Under the pieces are notes generated by a model. The model saw only the letters and a program-made list of their open reading frames with translations, was not told where the DNA came from and searched no databases. A DNA stretch of 64,000 nucleotides from positions 1,163,938 to 1,227,937 of the forward strand of contig JXTC01000001.1 of the NCBI GenBank assembly GCA_002914845.1, given 5' to 3'. Within the stretch, counting starts at the first letter, position 1, and each line of letters opens with the position of its first letter. Below, one piece after another: positions 1-12,599 of the stretch. This DNA comes from Trema orientale. Its lineage: Eukaryota; Streptophyta; Magnoliopsida; Rosales; Cannabaceae. Both the position numbers and the translations under genes were made by a program.

Positions 1-2658
1 GCTTCAATCAGCATGAAGACGTCAGTAAATACATTATGGCTTAAGATTCGCACATTCCCCCTCAAGATAAGGCGTTCATATATATTTACAGACATCAGAA
101 ATTCTATTTACCCGAGATTTGGAACTCTGCAAGTAGTTGTGTATGCATTCGATAAAGTGAAATGAAATTTCATCAAAGTCTGTCACAGGCCTGAAACACA
201 TGAAATGACCAATTTAAGTATTACCTGATAATCTATTATTACAGACAGAACAGACCAGGAGGAAATTATTTAGGTCTTTATTTTTCATTACATGCTTCTA
301 ACCCTACAATTATTTTCAGATTCATCCGTTTAACTAAAAAACTCTATGTAACTGGAAAAAAGGCAATAGTATTAAGATTCTCATAAGAAGAAATGTAAAG
401 GACTAACAATAAAATATAGTCAAATTGTCATCACTACAATACAAGACCTTCCTAGTCCCCAGTTTCTCTAGATTTTATCCAAATCTAACCCAATTAGTAT
501 ATGCCTCTTTATTTAGTCATCATGTCAAAACTATCTGTCTCCACAAGTAGACTCCTATGTTAGCATATCTAAGAGCTACTTATCTGCACTTGAGCTTCAT
601 TTCTGTATTGTGTTCAGATCATAAAAAATAAAATTTGTATTTTGGTAAACACTTTAACACTACAGAGAAAGGAAATACTCACAGCATCAAAGAAATAAAC
701 AGGGTTACAGAAACATCTACCCCTTCAAAGTAAGAATTTGTTTCTGTTCTACTTCTACTTGTAATTTTGCAGTTGTAGATTAAACTTTGTCCATTACAGC
801 TGAAACACGTCAAGTTTAAGTTATTTGTTTCGCTGCAGGTTATCAACCATATCCCATACCTGAAGCTATGGACAATCAAACCATTCTAGACTACAAGCAA
901 ATCCGCTATTATTCGTTTTCTTTTCTTTTTCTAATTTATTTTGAATTAATGCAAACGACATTGTCAGAATTACACATAACCATTCTGATGAAATGGCACT
1001 GCATGGATAACAGTTATACAAAAAAATATTCATATAACTTCCTATCCAAAACTTTGCAGGAGCGTATTTGAAGACAAATAGACAAAGAAATTCACAAAAA
1101 AAAAAAAAAAAACAAAACAAAAACAAAAACAAAATGTAATAACAAAACAGAAAACTGTTATAGCCAAGCGGGACCTTACCTCACAGAGAAGGCAACCAAT
1201 TGTCGGGTACCTTGAAAAATTTTCAAGTGCCCATTAACTTGAACATACATGCCATCCCTAATTCAAAACAAAAATAAAATATAGATCATGAGGACCTCAT
1301 AATGCTATGGAACACCATTACGTATTCTACAAAAAGTGGCTGGAACTTACTCTATTCCTTCCATTTCCTTTGCATCAAAGTTCTCATTCACCCTGACAAC
1401 ATATTAGACCCAGTCTTTAACTAGTTATCAAAAATATACAGCGTAGATGTAACAAAATATCCAGCCACCGACATATAGGAAGCATCATTTTAGCTCACAT
1501 ACAGATACTCCATAATCTCTTTATGTATGTCTCATCAAGTACTTTCATGTAAAAACTATTGGATTTTACATATTGTAAGCACCTTTTCAGCTCACATAGT
1601 CAGATTTGCATAGATTTTATCTCTTAATCAATTTTCTAACGAGATGCTACTTTACTGTACAAATTGAATTTGCATACACAAAAGAAATTACCATCTTCTG
1701 CAGTTGATTCGTCCTGTTCCATCGTCGACAAAAATACTAACGTCGGTATTTCTCTCTTTTTTGTCAGACACCAAACCAACGAGAGTAACCTAAAGCAAGC
1801 AACTAGACGTCAAAAATCCCCGACGCGAAGAAAGACAGAAAACAAAAAAGCTCTGGCAAACAAAATCCTAGTTCAATATAATAATCAATAATCTTTATGC
1901 AATTTTTGTAAGCGTATAGCAGAATTAAAGTTGGGGAAAATTCTTCCACGAGCATATATTTATGACATAAAGAGGGTATTACATTGGCAGCTTCCACGCC
2001 ATTGATCACAAAATTTGATTTCTCATCACCAGAATGATACGCTTCGCTGATCTGCTTCACAGTCACTGGAATCAACCCATGAGTTTCCCGACTCTGCAAC
2101 AGTAGTGGAAACGGATATAAAATTTAAGATAACAGAGATCCGTACTCCTCATTACAAAAAATCAAAAACCCCAAAATGAAAATACACCTGTACATCATGC
2201 TTTATATATACATCTGCATATACATATATGCATAATATGTATCTGAGACTATAATTAAACCATTTTCTCTCCCCTTAAGATAAATTATTAGCATAAAGAC
2301 AATAAGTTATACTTAAATACCTTAATCAACTTAAAAAAACCCCAATTTAGGTCCGATTCAAGACACGAATTTGAACAATAGTTGTGGATACAAGAGAAAT
2401 GCAAACAACCATCTATCCTAGATCTGATCGTGGGCACTATAGACAAGAACGAGATTAGGTCCCTTCCCTATTCTACAGAAGTTCCTTTCCCGCATTTTCT
2501 CGGAATCCAAACAGGAGATAGGCATATTTCAAAGAAAATAGAGATGGGCTTACCTTGGCCGGTGAAGGACCAGCGTCGTTCAACTGTGTTGACTGCGAAA
2601 ACACAAACCCACCGCCGGAGAAGGCGGAGGTGGCGTCGAACTGGCTGGCGGAGAACAT
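1..2658 (-). CDS. RPA2: Replication protein A 32 kDa subunit (RPA2/RPA32), 3' end outside window
   Basis: This is the middle subunit of the single-stranded-DNA-binding RPA heterotrimer used in DNA replication, repair and recombination in the nucleus. Six coding exons can be read on the minus strand: 2658-2554, 2093-1983, 1789-1692, 1392-1351, 1257-1180 and 190-112, all with GT-AG borders and matching phases, giving 171 residues. The start MFSASQFD with a Ser/Gly-rich N-terminal region is the typical phosphorylated tail. Residues 42-50 (LIPVTVKQI) open the OB fold, which continues through DDGTGRINCRRW, DGMYVQVNGHLK and PVTDFDEISFHFIECIH. The C-terminal winged-helix exons are not in the window. 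The intron between 1180 and 190 is unusually long, about 1 kb, and contains small decoy ORFs. Promoter E2F-type sites agree with S-phase expression. Family identity is firm; which RPA2 paralogue it is remains open. Confidence 0.93.
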
Positions 2659-2676
2659 CTCTGAAAACCCTAGAGA

Positions 2677-2702
2677 GAGAGATTGAGAGAGAGAGAGAGA
2701 GA
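2677..2702 (-). repeat. CT-rich tract in the RPA2 5' leader
   Basis: A GA repeat on the plus strand (CT on the transcribed strand) lies 20-45 bp upstream of the RPA2 ATG. Pyrimidine-rich CT tracts close to plant start codons are common in 5' leaders and may help transcription start; no function is shown by the sequence itself. Confidence 0.55.
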
Positions 2703-2796
2703 ATTTGGGGTGAATCTAAATCGATTGGAGGCAGTTTTAGAGAAATAAGAGTATTCTGGACTATACGAGGCGTTTGGCTCGAAAATGCAATACCGT

Positions 2797-2823
2797 TTTC
2801 CCGCCAAGTTATAATTTTCCCGC
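2797..2823 (-). promoter_or_regulatory. Pair of E2F-type sites upstream of RPA2
   Basis: TTTCCCGC occurs at 2797-2804 and again at 2816-2823, about 140-165 bp upstream of the RPA2 start codon. This matches the plant E2F consensus TTTSSCGC exactly. A third copy lies at 2486-2493, inside the first intron. Replication genes, RPA subunits included, are known E2F targets, so G1/S control is the natural reading; binding itself is inferred. Confidence 0.75.
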
Positions 2824-2934
2824 TAGGCTTTTGTGGTTTGGGATTATTTACAATTTTAACCCTCGAGCGAATATACAGTTCTTTTATATTTATAAGTGTT
2901 TCATTACCAAAAAAAAATATTTATAAGTGTTTAG

Positions 2935-3215
2935 TAATTTAAAATCTGAAGTTTGAATTTTGCAAGATGATATCATGAGATTAAGAATTTTAGAAAATTA
3001 ATATCTTGAAACTGACTTTTTGATCAATTTTAGTAACGAAAAGACAATAACACTCTCTATTAAAACTGAATTAGTCCTTATTATTCTCATTACTTTTGAG
3101 GATATTATTGTCTTTTATCAGTTAAATTTATTCAAAAAATCAATTCAATGTATTATTTTTTAGAACTTCTTAATCTCATGATATTATTTTGCATAATCTA
3201 AATTTTAGTGTTTAA
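2935..3215. mobile_element. Palindromic MITE-like element
   Basis: The two halves of this roughly 280-bp stretch are inverted copies of each other. The left arm carries GATATCATGAGATTAAGAA and the right arm carries CTTAATCTCATGATATTA, and the match continues inward through the GACAATA and AAAACTGAATTAG segments. Each arm is about 130-140 bp. This is the foldback form of a non-autonomous DNA transposon. Exact ends and target duplication could not be fixed, so superfamily is not assigned. Confidence 0.7.
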
Positions 3216-4790
3216 ATTGCGGTTTACCATAAGTTATCCTATGGTAAAAACCATATTTTTATCAATTTCCCTAAAGTTTAACTGTTCTGTAATTTTTTTT
3301 AAACACCATATTTTCATTTCTAGTGTCTGAAGTAGCCTCTTTGATTTGTAAATTATCATAAATGACCTATTGATCACAAAACTATTAGACAAGTCTCGTT
3401 GTGCCATTTCAGTTCTTAAACAATTAAAAATATGTTACATAATCCTTATACACTTATAATTCAGTATTGGTCAACTTGGAAAAAAGTTTAATTTTCATCC
3501 ATTTCCATTAAATTTTAATGAAAATGGTTATAAAAAAAATACTCAAATGAACAGTTTTGATATTATAATATAAGTAATTTTAAAGTTTAAATGCGCACAC
3601 ACACAAGCAAACTTGTTTGAAACCTACTCTATTTTGTAATATTGCATGCCAAATTCTACAGATTTAGACGAGTTCAAGTGTTAAAAAAAATCTCTTAGCG
3701 AGACAAAGCTAGCGAATTATCCAATCACTTTGTGATCAAATTTTGAAGTCAAAATACTTTAGGTGCTCACTAGAGGTAATAATAGTGACACTCGTTGCAT
3801 TTGACAAACTTTACTTTGGAAACACAATGATTTTAACTTTTTATCTATTGGTGTAAGATGGCAAAAAACATCGTTTGATTATGACTTAGAATCTCATGCT
3901 CAGTAAGTTTCACTTTGTTACTCTTTACTCATAAGAATAATGCTAAATATTTCACTTTATTTTCTATTATTTTTTCACCCTCTTGTCTCACTATTTAATA
4001 TGTTGATTTCACTAAAATATCTCATATTTTAATAGTGTCACAAAAACATAATGAAGTACATGAGTCAATCAATGAGACCAAAAAATAAATATAGTAAAAA
4101 AGAGAGTGGTATACCATTCCTCCTCCTCATAATGTTGTGAGCCAAATTAATAGCGGAAAGTTTTTTCGTTTTTTGCTTGTTTGTTGTTTTTATATATGTA
4201 CAATTCAATAGTAACAAACCTGCTTGGAACTATGGGATAATGGAGAATGTGTAGGGGTCAATAGAAAGACTGATGCTTTGATTTGGACAATAGTTTACTG
4301 AAGATGACATCTAACGATGTAGGGGAAGACATGTTAGTAATAAGTCATTACAAGTAGTAGGCAGTTGACCATAGTTAATGCAGTAACTATCCCAAGCATG
4401 CAAGTATGCTTGTTTAAATATGTATGATTTACTTCTTCCAGTTTTCATAACAAATAGCCCTTTTTAAGAAACAACCACTTTTCTCATCTAGTTGCTAAAC
4501 GGCCTTTTTTTTAAAAAAAAAATTCTAGCTAAATGGCCATTTATCAGGCCATCAGTATAAGTTTTTGTATTGTACTATTTATACTAAGTTTATTTGATAT
4601 AATATATACTAAAAATGATATATTGATCATCTTGCTGCTAAAACAAATATATTGGGTCATTTTTAGTACAGTGTTTGAAAGTTGACACTTACTATTGAGA
4701 GGCCCAAAATTTGCCATTTTGCTTAAAGCTCCTTTTTTTTTAAAATATTAAAAAGTCTGGAACGGGGCAAGCAAAGTATTGCGTACCTCC
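3216..4790. other. AT-rich intergenic DNA without recognised genes
   Basis: No ORF of credible length, no splice-linked coding signal and no RNA gene was found. It holds short homopolymer runs and scattered degenerate repeats only. Confidence 0.6.
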
Positions 4791-4791
4791 T

Positions 4792-4869
4792 TTGGGTGTT
4801 ATATAAGAGTCTCTCAGACTCTGACAAAAATTGGGTGTTATATAAGAGTCTCTTAGACGCTGACAAAAA
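4792..4869. repeat. Two-copy 39-bp tandem repeat
   Basis: Units at 4792-4830 and 4831-4869 begin TTGGGTGTTATATAAGAG and differ at only two positions, which suggests a recent local duplication. It sits near the left edge of the large degenerate inverted-repeat region. Confidence 0.9.
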
Positions 4870-5102
4870 TAGGGCGAGATAGAGATATGACCATTTTAGG
4901 GCCCATAACTTAGAAAATGACTAAGCCCAACTTTTATAGCAAAATATCCAATTTATTTTTTCGTTAAAATCTTATTCTCAGTAATACCCATTTTAAACAT
5001 ATTCTATGTTGAGTCCCAAATCGTATCAAATCTTCTCTATAGAAGCTGTATTATCAAGTTCGTTAATGGTGGATCTTTATTCATCTTTGTTCAAATTCTT
5101 TG

Positions 5103-5288
5103 ACAGCATCGGATCTCTCCTTGAGTTCGTTTATGGCGGATCTCCGATCATATATGCTCAAGTTCATCAACAGCGTCAGATCTCCGATTATCTCCTCAAG
5201 TTCATCAACGGCGGATTTCCGATCACCTATGCTCAAGTTCGTCAACAACGTCGGATCTCCGGTTATCTCCTCCTAAATTCGTTAATGG
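5103..5288 (+). repeat. Imperfect tandem repeat with period of about 72 bp
   Basis: Repeated blocks contain ATGCTCAAGTTC, GTCGGATCTCCG and GGCGGATCTCCGATCA in the same order. In one frame (5006-5377) the blocks stay open as a 123-codon reading frame with repeated YAQV-QQR-ISxYLL segments. That frame starts and ends in AT-rich non-coding DNA and resembles no family I know, so it is treated as repeat DNA and not as a gene. Confidence 0.6.
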
Positions 5289-6200
5289 GCATTGAAACAA
5301 AATGTAATTTCACCCATATATACCACAACAATAGCCATATCCAAAACTTTTTCAAACTCTATCATGATTTTCTTTGATTCATCACAATTAGAGTCTAGGT
5401 TCATCATAATCAGATTCATTTTTATTATTTGGTTTTTTTTTGCATAAAAATTTAGATTCAATCACTTTTTCGGTTTTATTTTTTGATAGATTCAATTGAA
5501 ATTTTAGGATTTTTATTTCTAGTTTATAAATTATAATTTCAGTTCATAGTTATAGTGAAAAAATCTTAATTATGATATTGTTAGATCTGATATAGCTTAT
5601 GCAAAATTCAGTTCATAGTTTTTTATTTGTGGTATATAGAAATTTAAGTATAGTTTATGACATTATTAATCTGGTATTGCAAACCATCATATGGCGCAGC
5701 GGAAGGTGGTGTTGGAATAATGTCCTATAAAGCAGTTTATTATTTAGACATTATAAACAATAATTATTGGATTATTTATTATCTATTTGTTATTAATAAA
5801 TTCCATGTTATGAAATTCTATTTCATTAATGTCCCATTAATATACATGTGATGTGTATGTTTATTTTATGCAAACATCTAAAAGATTCCAAGACATGAAA
5901 TGAGTAATAAAGAATTATTCGTATGAAGAGTTCATATGTGGGAGACATTATATTCTTTATTTCATTATGTCTAAATTAAATTGTTCGCATTCTGCATATT
6001 GAAGATGGAATACTTTACTATGCCATAGAATGTAGTGTTGTCTATTTAATTGATGAAGTCTCCAATTATCGAAGTGAGTCTTCGGATAGAAACACTAGTG
6101 TGTTATAAGAAAGTTATAACAGCATCGAACAGGACCTAGTGAATTAGAATTTGAATTTAAGTGCCGTAACTCAAATTTCTAATTTCACTAATCTAGCACT

Positions 6201-6672
6201 NNNNNNNNNNNNNNNNNNNNNNNNNNNNNNNNNNNNNNNNNNNNNNNNNNNNNNNNNNNNNNNNNNNNNNNNNNNNNNNNNNNNNNNNNNNNNNNNNNNN
6301 NNNNNNNNNNNNNNNNNNNNNNNNNNNNNNNNNNNNNNNNNNNNNNNNNNNNNNNNNNNNNNNNNNNNNNNNNNNNNNNNNNNNNNNNNNNNNNNNNNNN
6401 NNNNNNNNNNNNNNNNNNNNNNNNNNNNNNNNNNNNNNNNNNNNNNNNNNNNNNNNNNNNNNNNNNNNNNNNNNNNNNNNNNNNNNNNNNNNNNNNNNNN
6501 NNNNNNNNNNNNNNNNNNNNNNNNNNNNNNNNNNNNNNNNNNNNNNNNNNNNNNNNNNNNNNNNNNNNNNNNNNNNNNNNNNNNNNNNNNNNNNNNNNNN
6601 NNNNNNNNNNNNNNNNNNNNNNNNNNNNNNNNNNNNNNNNNNNNNNNNNNNNNNNNNNNNNNNNNNNNNNNN
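6201..6672. other. Assembly gap (472 N)
   Basis: A run of undetermined bases inside the LTR-derived insertion. Reading frames drawn across it have no meaning. Confidence 1.
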
Positions 6673-7279
6673 CTGTGGATCTCTTCGTTGGGAATCAAGA
6701 AGGTGACCACTCACCGGATCAATCAAACGGCTTTCGAGAATAGACGGGAAGACGAGAAGGTTGTGGAGCAAATCCGGGTATTGTTCTTGTCTAGATCAAG
6801 AGTTAATTTATGTTAGATCACGATCCGAAACGTTTTGTAAAAAGAAAAATTTTAAACAACCAATTCCGCTGCGTTTCTTGTTTTTACAAAACTATGGTGT
6901 TCTTGAAAATAATTTTGTGAAAATATTTTCCGAAAATTTATTCCAGCAAATACCAATAGGTGGTGGGTGTAATAATCAAATTTTACACCCATATCAGAGT
7001 TTAGGAATCAATATAGTTTTTGTTGTTTTAATACGTTAAATAGAAAAACTATTGACAAAGAAAAATAAGAACGAACCTTTCTAGTATTTTTCTTCTTTTC
7101 CTGATGATGTGGTTGTGTCTCTTGGCTATGATACCACGATCTTCCTCACCAAGCCTCGACACCAATGAACTGGAGAGTGGGCTCCTAATAGTCACAATCT
7201 TATTATTTTTGTCACACACTTTACTTGAAAAATCTTGCTATAGGTCTCAATACATGAGATAGCAAGAGGATGGGGACTA

Positions 7280-8230
7280 GAGGAAAGGTGAAGGCAACTC
7301 TACACGTTAAAAAAAAATCTCTCAGGCTTGGAAATATTTTTTTTTTTCACGTTAAAAAACTGTCTCCCCTCGGCCTCTCTCTTTCATTTTAACGTGTAAT
7401 GCCCTTAAAAAAAATTTCCTTCTTTTCCTTATGATTCACACGCATAGGACATCTTTTCCTTTGATAAAATTGGCCAATTAATTTAATATTAATTGCCATA
7501 TCATTTCAAATAGGAAAAACAATTTTATCCTATTAAAGAAATTCTCAATGTACGACAAAAAAGAGTGAGAGAATTTTTTCTCTGTAGAAAAAGTTTCCAA
7601 TTAGGTTTTAAACCCTTTTAAAATCATGTGAATCACAACATATAACACTTAAATAGGAAAAATCTCATCCTCTCATTATAAGGTTTACACGCATAAGAGA
7701 GGAATTTTAATGTGTAAAATTTTTCCTATTAAAGTGAAATATATCCCCATCAATCTATTTAATTACAAATAGTTAATTCCATATATTTTAATTTTAGAAA
7801 CAAAATAAAAGAATCCTTTTATTTAATAAGGACTCTTACACGTTAAATGAAAAAAAAAATCCTTAATCTCTTCACCAATTTAACGTGTAATGCTTGTCTT
7901 ACACAAGCTAGAAAAATTTCCTATTTTGTTTTATCTAAATAATTCAATAATCAAATTATTAAATAATAGAATTAACATAATTTGTAAATCATAATTTCCC
8001 AAATAAAATTAACATAAAATAATCTCATTATTTTCATGCTTATATGCGTGTAATACTGAGAAAAAATCTCTGTGTTACACGCCTAGTACAGTGTAGTCAA
8101 ATACACTTTATATTACCCCTTTTAAATAATCCTATTATTTAAAATAATAATTAAATAGACAAAAAATAAATAATAATATTTATTATTTATAATGTGACAC
8201 ATAAAACAATTAAATGTGTAACATTAATTT
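7280..8230. repeat. Cluster of short inverted words (ACACGTTA / TAACGTGTAA)
   Basis: ACACGTTAAA or CACGTTAAA and its complement TTTAACGTGTAA recur in facing orientation at about 7300, 7350, 7390, 7840 and 7880, followed by related GTGTTACACG and ACACAAGC palindromes to about 8090. Each pair could fold into a hairpin with an A/T-rich loop. They lie within the LTR-derived insertion. Confidence 0.55.
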
Positions 8231-11200
8231 TAGTGTGACATAATTAATTAGAATTCAATAATTATAAATTATTAATACAAGAAAGTGACTATGTATCATG
8301 TTCAATACAGTGTTAACAGAGGTGGTTCGGGGACCTTGGACTTGTAATTTCAAGCTCCAATAAATTTGATAATTAATTAAACTCTTTAACTAAGTTATCG
8401 AATTTATTAGTTCCAGTGTTATTCCACTAAAAAACTGGAACTGAACTCTTAAAAGTTACAGTATATATTACTAAAGCAATCGTAATGATTTGTCCATTTG
8501 ATCATTACATACAGGACAATCCTCCATAAATGATTCGTAAATAGAGTTTGGCTTGTCATCCGTTATCCTCTCTATTTACTTCTTTATCCTTAAGTTCCCA
8601 TGATTTTCTAATGAACAACAAATTCATGATCGAATCATAAATTGAGCGCTCTATCGTTCAAGTACCAAATCATTACTCAAGGGAATCATTTCTCTAACTT
8701 CCGTTAGGAAGGAATGGATTCCATATTGTTAATTAATATTCCTAGCTATCTATAGTCTCATGCCTCCAACATACAAGGATTTGGTCCAGTATAAATTGAG
8801 ACGTTACCGAATACATCAAGAGACAAAAAAATATAAACAGGAGTCTATTAATTACTCAGGATTAAGATCATTCCATATATGATCATTTGTTGATAAATTC
8901 GAACATTTTGTTCTATAACGGATGTTATTGAATATTCAAATTTATCTGGTCCAGTCCTATATAATCTTTATTATATATAGTACCTCCATTTGATGTCACT
9001 ACATAAACAATCTGGATCAGACTGTTCCATTCTCAATGATAATGGACCGTACTAGTAATATTAAATATTAAAGATCCCAACTTTAATAATTAATTACGGA
9101 CTAAGTTTAGATTATATCCCTCAAACTTAATCCTCTTGTATGTATAACTTTTATACATACTAAGTTTAAGGTTACATTTATAATAACGGAATTTTCATGA
9201 TATTTATGTATATTATCATAAATAATATATACAAGCAAATAAAATAAAATCAAATATATTTATTTATTAGCAAGTCATTATTTACATTTTGCTCTTAGGG
9301 CAAAAACACCAACATCTGGTACATATGAATTCAGAACAGTATATATAAATTTGAATGAAGGCCTTTCTCTAGTAGAATATTGTTATAGTTTCTCGACATA
9401 AAGTATTAATTTTATGAACCTAGATTCTATTGATTTTATGAACTTGCATATTTGGTTCATATATTTCTCTCTGGATATATGGATTCTTATGATTTTTTAG
9501 AATATAAAGTCTTTGGTAAAATGCCAAAAAGAAATGGTGTAGCACATACTAGATTGATTTAAACCCATGTACCATTTTTCACACTTAAAACCTTGTATGT
9601 ATAAGAGCTCAAGTGCACACATTCCTGAACTGTAGGGATGAATTTTTCTCAAGTGCACATATTCCTCACATGTACACATTCATGAGTTCAAGTGCACATA
9701 TTTATGTAATATTCAATTCTGTTTGGTTCATAAAATTTTCATTGTAGTTCATAAATATTAAGTTAAGTTCATAAATTACTTTATATGTGGTTAAAATATG
9801 GTTCATAACTTTATATCTTTAGTTCATAAAGTTGTATTTCAGATATGAGAATATATCTTCTTAATAATTTTTTATTTGGTATATAAAGTCAGGTATCTAG
9901 TTTTATTTGATTTTCTTTGCTGATACTATTCTGTTTGGTTCAAAAATTTATGTCTTTAGTTCATGAACTTGTGAGTGTGGTTCACAATATTACTGGTATA
10001 ATTCACATCTGCTATATACCTCTTATTTATTTCATTCAGTTCCTAAACTTATCCATATCGTTCATAAATTTAGTAATTTATGTTTGTTTTTAGTTTAGTA
10101 TCTGTTTAATTTGTGTTTGATTAATAAGTTTATGTGCTTGGTTCATAACCTTGTGTATTTATTTGTTACTTCAGTGTGTTACATGCTAATTTGAACATGG
10201 TATATGATTTTTAATTCCCAGTACATTACTTGTAAAATTTTGACAGTTTCTCTTATGAAAACAGAGCCAAATGTGAAATATTTGTGATAAAAAAAGTAGA
10301 GGCATTAATGATGAATGTCATCATAAAAGAAGGAATACAAGATAAAATGGTATTTTGTCGACAAAAGATGGTTGTAAAACTCTATCACTGAGTCAAAGAC
10401 AAGATGAGAAGGGAATAGAAAAGTAAAAGTGATATAGAACATATGCTCTTGTTTTGGTTTAGCAAAAATAATATTGTCTTTTGGTTTGATAAGGATTATT
10501 GTATTGAATACTTTTAATTGTAAAGCCATTGAATATCATACAATTTTCTCGTTGGTTCATATGTTTTATGTACTATGATTTGATATAAATTTAACTGTTA
10601 CTTACTTGCTTCTAGTTATTCACTTTGTGAAGTACACTCGAGTAATTTAAAAAAAGTTGACACTGTTTAGGAATGATAATGTAATTTGAAAAAAATCTCT
10701 TTGTGGTATATAATCTTTTGAATTAGGTACATAATATTTTCTTCATAGTTTATACTAATGTGAAATCGGTACATAACTTCTAATATTCTGACAGAATATG
10801 TGAACGAGGACATTATGCTCCAATACCATAACCCAACTAAGAAATGGTACATAAATTTGTCATTTCGAACATAGTATATATGTTCATATACAATCACTCA
10901 ACTCAAAAAATCGTCCACAATATTTTTTTTCACTGCTTCATAAGATTTCGACAACAATATATGTATTCATACATAATCTGGTGTATATATATATACAATG
11001 ATGATTTTTTTCGTTCTCTCAACAAAAAAAAATTCAATAATATAGCAATTAATAAATTTGGTATATAGCTTCATATACCATAACAAAATTTCTATATACT
11101 AAGACTAAAAATTCATATACCCAAAAGTATAAACACTTAGAAACAAGATAATAATATCAAAAATCTAAATTAATGAATCTGCTATGTAACCTCATATACT

Positions 11201-12599
11201 ATAATAAAATGTCTATATACCAAGACCAAAAATTCATATGCCAGGAAAAAAAAAAAAAAAAACCCCTTCATTTCAAAGCAAAACAAATTATAAGCTCAAT
11301 ATAGAAAAAAGTATTGATCCCTATGTCCCATCAACTGATATCACAAGCCTATAATGATATCAACCTTTAATGGAAGTTCCAAATGCTATAAAAAAGTACT
11401 TAAAATTCTCATTTTCATCTTCATCTAGAGTAATAAAAAAAAATCTCATCTTCATCAACTTCAGAATCAGTATATGAACCAGTATGAAAAAACTAAGAAA
11501 CAAACATTAATATATATAAAAAAAATCACATCTAGTTCAAAGAGTACATACACACATATACTAAGTTAAAAAATCCATGTATCAAATACAAAAAGTCATG
11601 TACCACAAAAACAAAACTATAATAGAAAAAAAATACATCCAGGTTCAAAATCTTGATCAATAAAAACAAAATAATTAATAAGTTAATCAACAATAACCAT
11701 ATAATATATCACTACAAAAAAAAAAAAATATGCCAAGACTAAGAATATATGAACCAAATAAGAGTAATAAACTTCTTGATCAATAATAACAAAAAAGGCA
11801 TATACTAACATAAAAAATACATATACCAAGAACAAAAATATATGAACCAAACAAGAAATACAGAATATGTTCATCAACAAAAAACCAGTGAACAGTAATA
11901 CTATATACTACGAAACAGATCGCATATACCACGACTAAAAATTAATGAATCGTTACCAATTACCAAAAAAAAATTTCAAAACACATAGCAAAATAGAAAT
12001 AGCTACTCAACTGTAATAAAAAAACAAGAACACAAATTACCAAAGAAAATGAAAAACTCCAAAACCAATACACAATATAATCAACTCAATAATCAAGAAA
12101 TCAATACATACCTAAATAATAACAAAGCCAAGATCAATTCCATCAATACAAATAGAGAAATCGCCAAAACGTAGGAGATCCGAAAAGATATACCAAACAA
12201 CACCGGAGAAGACAATCATCGACCAAAAATCGTCGAAAAATAAGAGCAATAGAAAGAAAAAGCCAGAAAACAACCGATTCGGCCGAAGATTTGAGAAGAA
12301 GAATAGAGTTTAGAGAATAAGGAGTAGAAAATCAATGACAGAAAGAGAGAGAATCAGGAGAAAGAAAAACCAAAAGAAAAACAGAAGAGAGAAAACGAGA
12401 AAGCAGAAGAATGATTTTGGGGGGGGGGGGGAAAAAAAAAGAAAGCGACAAAGCTAGAAAATTTAATAAAGGGCAAAATTGGAAACATACAAATACATTA
12501 GCTGAGGGGTTTTTAAAAAATAGACATATAGCTATAAAATTTAAAAGTTGGATACCTATTTAACTAAATTTAAAAAAGTGGTCATATACCACATTTTCT

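Larger units (their letters stand above)
5677..9314 (-). mobile_element. LTR-retrotransposon-derived insertion (copia/LARD-like)
   Basis: The insertion is bounded by TCTGGT at 5671-5676 and again right after 9314, and removing it rejoins the surrounding repeat, so it arrived second. TGTTGG begins at 5710, just after a purine-rich GGAAGGTGG, and CCAACA ends at 9314; read on the minus strand it starts TGTTGGTGTTTTTGCCC. A minus-strand TGGTATCATAGCC at 7124-7136 resembles a primer-binding site for initiator Met tRNA, supporting minus orientation. No gag or pol ORF remains. The block 8300-9130 is free of ORFs yet looks like the well-kept long LTR of plant copia elements. The assembly gap lies inside. 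Confidence 0.6.

Noticed and set aside
866-1132. Minus-strand frame first considered as an RPA2 exon because of a HFI-like reading near 1000
   Set aside because: The true next exon is at 112-190, which gives PVTDFDEISFHFIECIH in phase with exon 5.
2382-2942. 186-codon plus-strand open frame
   Set aside because: It lies antisense over RPA2 exon 1, leader and promoter; composition (Arg/Glu runs from the GA repeat) is a by-product.
5006-5377. 123-codon frame with repeated segments
   Set aside because: Its open length comes from a 72-bp tandem repeat; no start context, family or splice partner supports a gene.
6151-6816. Long open frames spanning the N run
   Set aside because: Stops cannot appear in undetermined bases; the frame is meaningless.
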